A DNA stretch of 18,892 nt from positions 1-18,892 of the forward strand of contig DASZYD010000037.1 of the NCBI GenBank assembly GCA_035545555.1. Reading direction: 5' to 3'. Below, one piece after another: positions 12,862 to 18,892 of the stretch (positions are counted from its first letter, which is position 1; each line of letters starts with the position of its first letter). Made by a program: the position numbers and the translations under genes. The DNA is from JANWHZ01 sp035545555. GTDB lineage: Bacteria > Patescibacteriota > Saccharimonadia > Saccharimonadales > UBA4665. The notes under the pieces are model-generated. The model saw only the letters and a program-made list of their open reading frames with translations, was not told where the DNA came from and did no database searches.

Positions 12862-13683
12862 TCAACGCATGTCGGCTGGGTCCCATGTGACCCGCTGGCC
12901 GTCGCTGAGGCCGTCGAGCACAGCCATGGCTTCGGCGTCGAGCGCGAAGTCGAACACCTGCAGGTTCGCGTTGATATGCTCCGGCTGGCGCGACCGCGGC
13001 AACGGAATAGTGCCGTGCTGGATGCACCAGCGCAATACGACCTGCGCAGGCGTACGCCCGATGCGGTCCGCGACCGCCTGGATGGCCGGCGGCACCTGTT
13101 TGGCCAAACGGGACAGCGGGCTGTAGGCCTCAACGATGATGTGGTGCTGCGCACAAAACTCCAGCAGCTCACGCTGCTGCTCATAGATAAAGGGGTGAAA
13201 CTCGACCTGGTTGACCACCGGCGCGACCTGGCTATCGCTCAGCAGTTCCGTAAGATGGCGTACTGCATAGTTCGACACGCCGATCGACATTGCCCTGCCC
13301 TGGCGCTGGAGCTCAATCAAGGCCTTCCAGCTTTCGCCGCGACGGCTGGTGGCCGGCCAGTGGATGAGATATAAGTCGACATATTCCAGGCCGAGGCGTT
13401 TGAGCGACGCGTCGCAGGCCGCCAAGGCCGAATCATACCCCTGGTCGTCATTCCACAACTTAGTGGTCACGCATATATCTTCGCGGGGTATACCGGTAGC
13501 GCGGATCGCCTTGCCCACCGCCTCTTCATTCTCATAAATGCGAGCTGTATCAAGCAGCCGGTAGCCGGCTTGCAGGGCAGCAGCCACCGCTTGACGTGCC
13601 GCATCAGGAGCGAGCTCCCAGGTGCCGAAACCGATGCTGGGAATTTTTGAGCCGTTTGCCAGGGCCAGGGTATTTGCTGTCAT
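12862..13683 (-). CDS. Aldo/keto reductase
   Basis: NAD(P)H-dependent (beta/alpha)8-barrel oxidoreductase reducing aldehydes or ketones. The full catalytic tetrad is present: D45 and Y50 in DTARIYENE, K75 in TTKLW, and H108 in LYLIHWP. The usual GVSNY and QVEFHP motifs follow. At 273 residues it has normal length for the 2,5-diketo-gluconate reductase-like (AKR5-type) subgroup. The cofactor-binding loop IPLPRSRQPEHINANL replaces the common IPKS with IPLPRS, a modest variation. The start at 13683 has a strong AAGGAGG seven bases upstream. It is the last gene of a minus-strand run with the metal-dependent hydrolase, and a terminator follows. The physiological substrate cannot be told. Confidence 0.93.
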   Translation of the reverse strand: MTANTLALANGSKIPSIGFGTWELAPDAARQAVAAALQAGYRLLDTARIYENEEAVGKAIRATGIPREDICVTTKLWNDDQGYDSALAACDASLKRLGLEYVDLYLIHWPATSRRGESWKALIELQRQGRAMSIGVSNYAVRHLTELLSDSQVAPVVNQVEFHPFIYEQQRELLEFCAQHHIIVEAYSPLSRLAKQVPPAIQAVADRIGRTPAQVVLRWCIQHGTIPLPRSRQPEHINANLQVFDFALDAEAMAVLDGLSDGQRVTWDPADMR

Positions 13684-13760
13684 AGGTTTTCCTCCTTGTT
13701 GTATCCGACTGTATCAAACCGCTCGCGCGGGCTCTATGAAAAAACAGACCCAGTATGAGG

Positions 13761-14402
13761 CTACAAATCGATCACGATCGGCACGCCGTTCTCGAGTTTG
13801 AGAAACGTGATGCCGGCCTCGGCAAAACGCCTGGCAAGGCGTTCGTACGTTCCGGTGCGCGCTTCATCACGCCAGTGCCAATCATGAATAGGCACGACAT
13901 ATTTCGGTTTTAACTCGAGGGCGAGACGTACCGCGTTCACCGTAGAACCCCATGGCGCCTGTACGGGCAGCGCCAACATGGCCATCGTTTCGTGAAAGTC
14001 GTGGCTGTCACCGGGGTGCGTCACCTTGTTGCGATAATGAATGCCGATCTCCTGTGGCGGTGGCGTCTCGGCGAACGGACGAATGTCGGCATGGGGTGCC
14101 TCGAACAATTGAGCGCCTTCCGGCGGCGTGGCAGTTACGCCCTTCACGCCGCCCTGGGTAAGCAGCACGATGGCGTCAGCCGGCGCAACGATGCGAACGT
14201 CCGGGAACTTTGCCTGCAGCCTGGCGACGAGCGCTACGTCCATATGGTCGGGGTGCTGGTGCGTGATAAAAATGTCATCCAGCCGCTGCAGGCTATCGAC
14301 AGGTACCGGGCTATATTCGCCTGGGTCGAACAGCGCGGCGCGGGGGTGTTCCCCGGCTTCTTCGACGAGCAGACATGAGTGGACGTATTTGGTGATTTTC
14401 AT
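13761..14402 (-). CDS. Metallo-beta-lactamase-fold hydrolase (UlaG-like)
   Basis: 213 residues with the metal-binding pattern of the MBL superfamily: THQHPDHMD (H48, H50, D52, H53), HPGDS (H129, D132) and IHDWHW (H173). The short N-terminus (KITKYVHSCLLVEE) and the lack of long insertions fit the UlaG/YtkL-like branch. The reaction is unknown; members hydrolyse phosphodiester, lactone or other bonds. AGGAG lies eight bases before the ATG. The gene is 39 bases downstream of the helicase and 77 upstream of the reductase, all on one strand, so co-transcription is likely. Confidence 0.88.
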   Translation of the reverse strand: MKITKYVHSCLLVEEAGEHPRAALFDPGEYSPVPVDSLQRLDDIFITHQHPDHMDVALVARLQAKFPDVRIVAPADAIVLLTQGGVKGVTATPPEGAQLFEAPHADIRPFAETPPPQEIGIHYRNKVTHPGDSHDFHETMAMLALPVQAPWGSTVNAVRLALELKPKYVVPIHDWHWRDEARTGTYERLARRFAEAGITFLKLENGVPIVIDL

Positions 14403-14441
14403 AGTTCTCGCTCCTCTTAGGCCTCCCTGCCAGTATACCGT

Positions 14442-16160
14442 TTATCCATGCTGCCCCGCCAACAGCTCTGCGATATGCGCCCACACGGCTTCGGGCGGGC
14501 GCGCCAAAGCGCGAGACGTCTGTTCGAGCGGCATGCCGCTGCGCAGCAGATCGAGTAACTGCGCGTCTTCCTCTGGGCGCCACGGCTGTTCGGTGGCTGG
14601 TGAAGGCGTTGCCTGCCCGGCCGCCGGCGCATATTCCCGCAGGAGTGCGAGCAGTTCCTCGCCGTACGTTTCAAGTTTTTTGGGACCAATGCCCGGCATT
14701 GTCAGCAGCTGTTGGATAGTTGCCGGCGGCCGCGCCGCCAGCGCGTCCAGGAGCGTGTCGTGCGCGATGACATATGGCGGCACGCCGTCCGCTTGCGCCC
14801 GGCGGATGCGCCACATCTTGAGCTTTGTCAGAAGCGCCTGGTTGACCGGCGGCCCGGCGACTACACTGCCGCCCACCGGAGAGGCTACCACCTCATCGGG
14901 TGCGTCGGGCGTCGTTTCGGCCAACGCTGCTGATGCCGCCCGCAGCTCGGCATCGAATGCGAAGATGTCGGGGTGCAGGCGCAAGGCCATGGCGTTGAGC
15001 CCGGTCAGATACACGCCGTCAAGGCTACGCACGCGGCTCAAGGCCACATAGCCCATGCCGGGCGTGAATGATTTGCTCAGATCAATCTCGGCCGCATCGA
15101 GGCTCATACCCTGACTCTTGTGGATGGTAATGGCCCAGGCCAGCCGCAGCGGCAGCTGCGAGACTTCGGCCCGCTTCTTGCCGTCTTCGGTCAAGGCCCA
15201 AGCATAGGGTTCTACCGCGATTACTCGGCCGCCGTCCTGCAGCTGCACCAGCGGCAAGCCGCCGCGGAAGCCGGCTACCTGCCCGCGGCTGCCATTGACG
15301 TAGCCGCCGGCGAAATTATTGGCCACGAACATTACTTCGGCGCCCGCTTTGAGCACCAATGTCTCCGGCGCCAGAACGCTCCGCTTGAGCTGATCCACTT
15401 TGGCCGCCGGCCCATGACTGGCCATCCCGAACACTTCCGCCCGGCCCGTCACGGCGTCCAGGTGACGCTGGTTGATGCTATCCACATCAGCGTTATGGGC
15501 GTACAGGCGCGTAACCGTCGTACCGGCAGACGGACGCCGGCCGATGCGCTCCTCTAGCGTGGCGACATGCCAGTCCTCAACCTGGCCGCGGCGCATTGCC
15601 TCAAGCACATCGAGTAAGCGATCACCCTGCTGGCGGTGTTGTTCGCTCAGATAACAGACCTTTGGCTTGAGTTCCTGCCAGGCGGCAGAGGTGTGGGCAA
15701 AGTCTACCAGGTCGCTCTCGCGGTTGACCGGCGGCAATTGGAATAGGTCACCCACGAGAATAAGCTGCAAGCCGCCGAACGGCGCATCACTTTCGCGCAG
15801 CAGCTTGCACACCTCATTGACCATATCGAGGCGTTTGCCGTGCAGCATGGATATTTCATCAATCACCAGCGTATCGATGCTGGCATAACGCTTACGCAAG
15901 GTGGCGTTCGCCTGCAGCCATTCTTTGTCGTACGGCGTCAGTGTATCGCGGATGCCCAGGCCCGACCACGAGTGGATAGTCGCTCCGCCGATATGCGTGG
16001 CGGCGATGCCCGTACTCGCCGTAACGGCAATATGCCGGCCGGCACGCTCGCTGCGGCGGATAAACTCATTCAGCACGTACGTCTTGCCTGCGCCCGGCGG
16101 CCCGGTCAGGAACACCGATGTGCCGGACAACATTACTGCTAACGCCTGCCGCTGCCTCAT
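14442..16160 (-). CDS. Pif1-type DNA helicase with HRDC and SANT-like C-terminal domains
   Basis: 572 residues. The SF1B helicase core has Walker A GPPGAGKT (20-27), the Pif1-like TASTGIAATHIGGATIHSWSGLGI, Walker B IDEISML (D101, E102), and a C-terminal motif AITIHKSQGMSLD in an OB/SH3-containing 2B region. Residues about 440-510 form an HRDC-like domain (LLTMPGIGPKKLETYGEELLALL). Residues 527-566 form a small SANT/Myb-like helical domain starting WRPEEDAQLLDLLRSGMP. Pif1 helicases unwind G-quadruplexes, RNA-DNA hybrids and stalled forks 5' to 3'; the two appendages probably add DNA structure recognition. The start at 16160 has GAAGG just upstream and gives the usual short N-terminus. Downstream is the MBL hydrolase, upstream the NYN nuclease. 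Confidence 0.92.
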   Translation of the reverse strand: MRQRQALAVMLSGTSVFLTGPPGAGKTYVLNEFIRRSERAGRHIAVTASTGIAATHIGGATIHSWSGLGIRDTLTPYDKEWLQANATLRKRYASIDTLVIDEISMLHGKRLDMVNEVCKLLRESDAPFGGLQLILVGDLFQLPPVNRESDLVDFAHTSAAWQELKPKVCYLSEQHRQQGDRLLDVLEAMRRGQVEDWHVATLEERIGRRPSAGTTVTRLYAHNADVDSINQRHLDAVTGRAEVFGMASHGPAAKVDQLKRSVLAPETLVLKAGAEVMFVANNFAGGYVNGSRGQVAGFRGGLPLVQLQDGGRVIAVEPYAWALTEDGKKRAEVSQLPLRLAWAITIHKSQGMSLDAAEIDLSKSFTPGMGYVALSRVRSLDGVYLTGLNAMALRLHPDIFAFDAELRAASAALAETTPDAPDEVVASPVGGSVVAGPPVNQALLTKLKMWRIRRAQADGVPPYVIAHDTLLDALAARPPATIQQLLTMPGIGPKKLETYGEELLALLREYAPAAGQATPSPATEQPWRPEEDAQLLDLLRSGMPLEQTSRALARPPEAVWAHIAELLAGQHG

Positions 16161-16218
16161 AGTACCTTCATTATTCCACGCCGGCAGCGCTCGGGCGTAG
16201 TGTGTAATTTACATACGA

Positions 16219-16878
16219 TTAGCTGGCAGCGCCTTTGCCCTGTCCGGGCCGCCGCCGGTAATCATGGTATGCCAGCTCGTGGCGGAAATGGTCGAGACGC
16301 ACGATATATTTCTCATATGGGTTATATAACTGCGAATAGTAGCCGCTGGGCGTCAGCAGGTGCGACAGCCGGCCCTTGTGCTCCAGGTACTCTACCAGGG
16401 AGTAAAAATCGCCGTCGCCGGAGACGATAATCGCCTTCTGGTAGTTGCCGATTTCTTTCATCGCCCACAACACCAGATCGGCGTCGATATTGCCTTTGAC
16501 CGGCTTGGCCTCCTCGTCGCCCTTCTCCTCCTCGGGGCGCGGGCGCGTTACATCAAAGGTCGGCTTGAGCACCACCAGGTAGCCCGCCTGGTGCATCTTC
16601 TCATACAAGTCCTCGTTCTCCGGCAGGTAGCCGATGAACATGTACGCCTTCTCGACATTGTAGCGTTCGGCCAGCCACTCCCGGAACTTGACCCAGTTCA
16701 TCTTCCACCCGAAACGTTGGGTGCCGATGTTCAGATTCTGACTGTCGATAAACGCGTAGACGCGGGGCCTGTCTGTCTCCTGCGACACCGACGCCACAGC
16801 CGGTGGCTGTACTTTTGGCTGGGACGGCTGTGCCTGTTGCTCAGGTTTACGCCGCCGCATCCACATAGAGTGTTCCAC
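16219..16878 (-). CDS. NYN/PIN-like (LabA/DUF88) putative ribonuclease
   Basis: 219 residues. A charged Gln/Pro-rich head (1-37) precedes a LabA-type NYN domain. Acidic metal-binding residues are seen at D45 (FIDSQNLN), D132 and D134 (GNIDADLVLWAM) and D155/D157 (VSGDGDF), in the order typical of PIN-like nucleases. An insertion rich in Glu (about 112-128) lies before the second motif. The tail is short and basic (DYRRRPGQGKG). The start is a GTG at 16878; an ATG at 16866 four codons later is also possible, and no good Shine-Dalgarno is seen for either. The helicase gene follows 58 bases after the stop. RNA cleavage is inferred from the family. Confidence 0.88.
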   Translation of the reverse strand: MEHSMWMRRRKPEQQAQPSQPKVQPPAVASVSQETDRPRVYAFIDSQNLNIGTQRFGWKMNWVKFREWLAERYNVEKAYMFIGYLPENEDLYEKMHQAGYLVVLKPTFDVTRPRPEEEKGDEEAKPVKGNIDADLVLWAMKEIGNYQKAIIVSGDGDFYSLVEYLEHKGRLSHLLTPSGYYSQLYNPYEKYIVRLDHFRHELAYHDYRRRPGQGKGAAS

Positions 16879-16899
16879 TGATCATAAATACGTGCTTCT

Positions 16900-16910
16900 A
16901 TCATACCATG
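16900..16910 (-). promoter_or_regulatory. Extended -10 promoter for the NYN-helicase operon
   Basis: The minus strand reads TGGTATGAT, an extended -10 (TGN then TATGAT at plus 16900-16905). No good -35 is seen. The start codon of the NYN gene is about 21 bases downstream, so the leader would be short. Confidence 0.4.
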
Positions 16911-17008
16911 GCGCCAGGCTGGTAGCGTGCGACTTCTCTGGTGGTCTGACAGCATAAGGAGTATGATACACTGCAGATATAGCATAAATAGTAAGAAAGG
17001 AATGCACC

Positions 17009-17506
17009 GTGGGTCTATTCGACAACTTAAAGGGTATGATGGGCGGCAAAAAAGATCCGACAACAGCCGGCCCAGTGATCGCCGCACCGCCGGCTGATCC
17101 GGCTACGACGGTCGGCACTGCACCGGCAACCAATACGAGCGCAGAGATGCCGGCAGCGGCACCGGGCGCGGCGCCAGCCGCACCAGCCACAGATGTGGAC
17201 AGCAGCGCCACCATGCCTGCACCGTCCGGCACGCCGGCACCGTCCACAATGCCGAGCGCACCGGCAGCGCCTGCCGAGCCGACAGCAATGGCTACGACAC
17301 CCTCCCAGACGCCCGCAGGCGACGAGAGCATGGCTGGTGCGTCTATGCCCGGCATGACGACACCGAGCCAGCCGGATGAAGGCGCGCTGCCGACCGGCCC
17401 CGCCAACAGCGCGACACCCGACGCCCCCAATCCGGCAGTGCCATCTACCGATAGCGGTACCGCGCCGTCCGACGATTCTACGACGGTTAATACCAATACG
17501 CTCTAG
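17009..17506 (+). CDS. Low-complexity Pro/Ala/Thr-rich protein, unknown function
   Basis: 165 residues beginning at GTG, with AAAGGA eight bases upstream. The first 15 residues (MGLFDNLKGMMGGKK) could form a short amphipathic helix. The rest is a disordered chain made almost entirely of Pro, Ala, Thr, Ser, Gly and Asp, net acidic, with no cysteine, no signal peptide and no transmembrane helix. I recognise no family. The N-terminal helix might bind a membrane or partner and leave the chain as a spacer. It is a lone plus-strand gene between two minus-strand groups and shares the terminator at 17525-17553. That it is real is supported by its ribosome-binding site, the terminator close after the stop, and consistent composition. 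Confidence 0.75.
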   Translation: MGLFDNLKGMMGGKKDPTTAGPVIAAPPADPATTVGTAPATNTSAEMPAAAPGAAPAAPATDVDSSATMPAPSGTPAPSTMPSAPAAPAEPTAMATTPSQTPAGDESMAGASMPGMTTPSQPDEGALPTGPANSATPDAPNPAVPSTDSGTAPSDDSTTVNTNTL

Positions 17507-17524
17507 CGGTTCCTGCCTACGAAA

Positions 17525-17556
17525 CATCCCCGCTCATACGTGACGCGGGGATGTTT
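17525..17556. terminator. Bidirectional Rho-independent terminator
   Basis: CATCCCCGC (17525-17533) pairs with GCGGGGATG (17545-17553) across an 11-base loop. The stem is flanked by AAA before and TTTTT after, so both the plus-strand disordered-protein gene and the minus-strand RNase HI gene can end here. Confidence 0.9.
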
Positions 17557-18000
17557 TTATGCTGCTTGCTTGGCGAGGTGCTGTTTGCGCGCCTCATTCG
17601 CCCAGTGATCGGCCAGCTCATTCAATGCATGGTTATTGTGTCCGCGCACCCAGACCAGCCGAGCCTGGGATTGGCAATATAGAGAGTAGACGTCACGTAC
17701 AATGTCGAGGTTCTTAATCTCCCCGCCCTGCTTTTTCCAACCCTTGCGTTCCCAACCTGCCGCCCACTTGGTGATCACGTTGATCCAGAATTCACTGTCC
17801 GTCCAAATTTCGCACGGCGCGCCGTTCGCATGTCTGAGCGCGGCGATGATCGCAAAGCCCTCCATGCGGATGTTCGTCGTGTCTGCTCCGCCTGGCTCGC
17901 TGCCGAGCACCAGCGGCTTCCCGTCCAAAAGCACAGCGAAGCCACCCGGACCGGGATTAGGACTGGCGCTGCCATCGGTATAGTAGATTGCGGGTGTCAT
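17557..18000 (-). CDS. rnhA: Ribonuclease HI
   Basis: Degrades RNA in RNA-DNA hybrids. Counting from the ATG at 18000, the catalytic residues are D9 (YYTDGSASPNPGPGG), E47 (RMEGFAI), D68 (WTDSEFWIN), H121 (VRGHNNH) and D131 (NELADHWANEA), the complete DEDD set with the flexible-loop histidine. Length, 147 residues, is usual. A TTG six bases upstream could also start, but AAGGAG lies nine bases before the ATG and only three before the TTG, so the ATG is preferred. The ribosome-binding site lies inside the last codons of the upstream envelope gene, implying coupled translation. Confidence 0.95.
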   Translation of the reverse strand: MTPAIYYTDGSASPNPGPGGFAVLLDGKPLVLGSEPGGADTTNIRMEGFAIIAALRHANGAPCEIWTDSEFWINVITKWAAGWERKGWKKQGGEIKNLDIVRDVYSLYCQSQARLVWVRGHNNHALNELADHWANEARKQHLAKQAA

Positions 18001-18002
18001 CT

Positions 18003-18686
18003 TCAATTACTCCTTGCTAATGCCTGCTGGACACCGTGCTCCTGAGAGCCGAGCACGGCCGGTTTGGGTTTGAACGACAACTCCGCCGCTGCTTTGTCGA
18101 GTGCCAGTACTTCGCGTGCGAGATAGAGTTTTGAGAAGCGAACGCCGGCCTGATCGGCCGCTACACCCACGCTGCTGATGCCCAGTGAGCGGCACGTCAG
18201 TAGCGCCCGGGGCAAATGATAGCCGTGCGTGACAAGCGTTGCCGACGTCACGCCGAATACTGCGTGTGCCCGGTAGCAGGTCGCGTACGTATCGTACCCG
18301 GCATAGTCCAGCACTACCGCGCTGGCCGGGACGCCGTGTGCTTCCACATAGCGAGCCATTGCCGCGGGTTCATTGTAGTGGGTTGTGCGGTTATCGCCCG
18401 AGAGCAACAGCACCCGTGCCTTTCCGGCCATGTAGAGATCAACAGCCGCCCGTAGCCGGCTTGCCAGGAACGGCGTGGGCGTACCGTCCGGATACACCCC
18501 GGCCCCAAAGACAATCGCCACCTTGCGCTGCGGAGCCGTATGCACGCCGAAGATCTCACCGCGCGCTGCTACAGCAGCCCACAGTGGCGGCAGGGCAACG
18601 ACTGCCGCCACAACAACACCCACGCCGGCCAGCCACCATGCGTGCGTCCGGCACCATCGTACGCCGTGTTTGCATATTGTCTGCAT
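18003..18686 (-). CDS. SanA/ElyC/YdcF-family (DUF218) envelope protein
   Basis: 227 residues. One N-terminal transmembrane segment (about 15-38) leads to a DUF218 domain with SanA-type signatures: VAIVFGAGVYPDGTPTPFLASRL, LLLSGDNRTTHYNEP (96-107), LDYAGYDTYATCYRA and VTHGYHLPRALL. Members sit on the outer face of the membrane; SanA affects envelope permeability to vancomycin in enteric bacteria, but the reaction is not established. Its stop is three bases from the RNase HI start. A TATACT hexamer nine bases upstream of the ATG and the absence of a Shine-Dalgarno hint at a very short or absent leader; it may also be read from the gene upstream, 20 bases away. Confidence 0.9.
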   Translation of the reverse strand: MQTICKHGVRWCRTHAWWLAGVGVVVAAVVALPPLWAAVAARGEIFGVHTAPQRKVAIVFGAGVYPDGTPTPFLASRLRAAVDLYMAGKARVLLLSGDNRTTHYNEPAAMARYVEAHGVPASAVVLDYAGYDTYATCYRAHAVFGVTSATLVTHGYHLPRALLTCRSLGISSVGVAADQAGVRFSKLYLAREVLALDKAAAELSFKPKPAVLGSQEHGVQQALARSN

Positions 18687-18706
18687 CTACAGAGTAGTAT
18701 AGCAGC

Positions 18707-18892
18707 TCAGATTTTAGGCGGGAGCGATAGCGCAAAATCCCGGGCGTGCTCCAGCAGCGCAGTAAGCTGGGCACCGTCGGCCATGGCTTCATCTGTCACA
18801 CGGAACCAGTTCTTCGGCATAGTCCGGCCACCCATCGCCATGCGCGTAATACCCTTCTGGCCTAGCAGCGCCGCGGCGTCGGCTTCGTCGGC
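18707..18892 (-). CDS. TfoX N-terminal-domain-like protein (partial, C-terminal end)
   Basis: The frame is open from the window edge to a TGA at 18707-18709, giving 61 residues. The end of the peptide (MGGRTMPKNWFRVTDEA, then LLEHARDFALSLPPK) closely resembles the end of TfoX_N domain proteins, which commonly close with a GRPM...W...SLPPK pattern. TfoX/Sxy regulates competence in some Proteobacteria, but most proteins of this family in other phyla have unknown roles. The beginning lies outside the window, so size and start cannot be judged. Confidence 0.7.
   Translation of the reverse strand, partial: ADEADAAALLGQKGITRMAMGGRTMPKNWFRVTDEAMADGAQLTALLEHARDFALSLPPKI

Noticed and set aside
1..18892. 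Alternative genetic code (UGA read as Gly), insertion sequences, prophage genes or a CRISPR array
   Set aside because: UGA ends several intact genes and no gene needs it as sense. No transposase, integrase or phage protein and no regularly spaced repeats were seen on either strand.

Overview
The window looks like a chromosomal segment of a member of the Candidate Phyla Radiation (Patescibacteria), most likely Candidatus Saccharibacteria (TM7). That placement is inferred from gene content and protein style, not from a marker comparison. The DNA is moderately GC-rich and densely coding. UGA is used as an ordinary stop (for example in mraZ and ftsI), which argues against the UGA=Gly lineages Gracilibacteria and Absconditabacteria.

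Layout: positions 1-4357 are on the plus strand. They hold the tail of a small glycine-rich membrane protein, DNA topoisomerase I (topA), then a two-gene unit behind a near-consensus promoter: a sigma region-4/HARE-HTH fusion protein and a membrane-anchored Mrr-like nuclease. Positions 4358-5103 form a 746-bp gap between convergent genes, packed with inverted repeats, one perfect DnaA box and a dif-like site. Positions 5104-12610 (minus strand) are a compact division and cell-wall (dcw) cluster in the order mraZ, rsmH, short ORF, ftsL-like, ftsI, ftsW, murG, ftsQ. There are no mraY, murC-F, ftsA or ftsZ genes between or beside them in this window. Positions 12862-16878 (minus strand) encode an aldo/keto reductase, a metallo-beta-lactamase-fold hydrolase, a Pif1-type helicase with HRDC and SANT-like tails, and a NYN-domain nuclease. 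A plus-strand gene for a disordered Pro/Ala/Thr-rich protein follows. A shared terminator separates it from a minus-strand run of RNase HI, a SanA/YdcF-type envelope protein and the end of a TfoX-N-like protein.

The most unusual material is non-coding and lies inside the dcw cluster. The mraZ-rsmH gap can fold, only when read as minus-strand RNA, into a chain of hairpins closed by a 24-bp long-range helix with three G.U pairs. A pseudoknot and an A/C-only mirror-symmetric linker lie inside it. The same architecture, a hairpin followed by a CAAAACAAA-type single-stranded tract just before the ATG, recurs at mraZ, rsmH, ftsL and ftsQ, whereas murG and ftsW use Shine-Dalgarno sites. A 20-codon arginine-rich ORF with its own ribosome-binding site, followed by a minihelix ending in ACCA, sits between rsmH and ftsL. 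Upstream of mraZ there are MraZ-type TGGGT boxes inside the promoter and two perfect DnaA boxes.

Together the genes suggest an FtsL-FtsQ-FtsI-FtsW septal synthase module whose expression is controlled at the mraZ promoter and probably again at the RNA level. All functions are inferred by reading motifs; no database search was possible.
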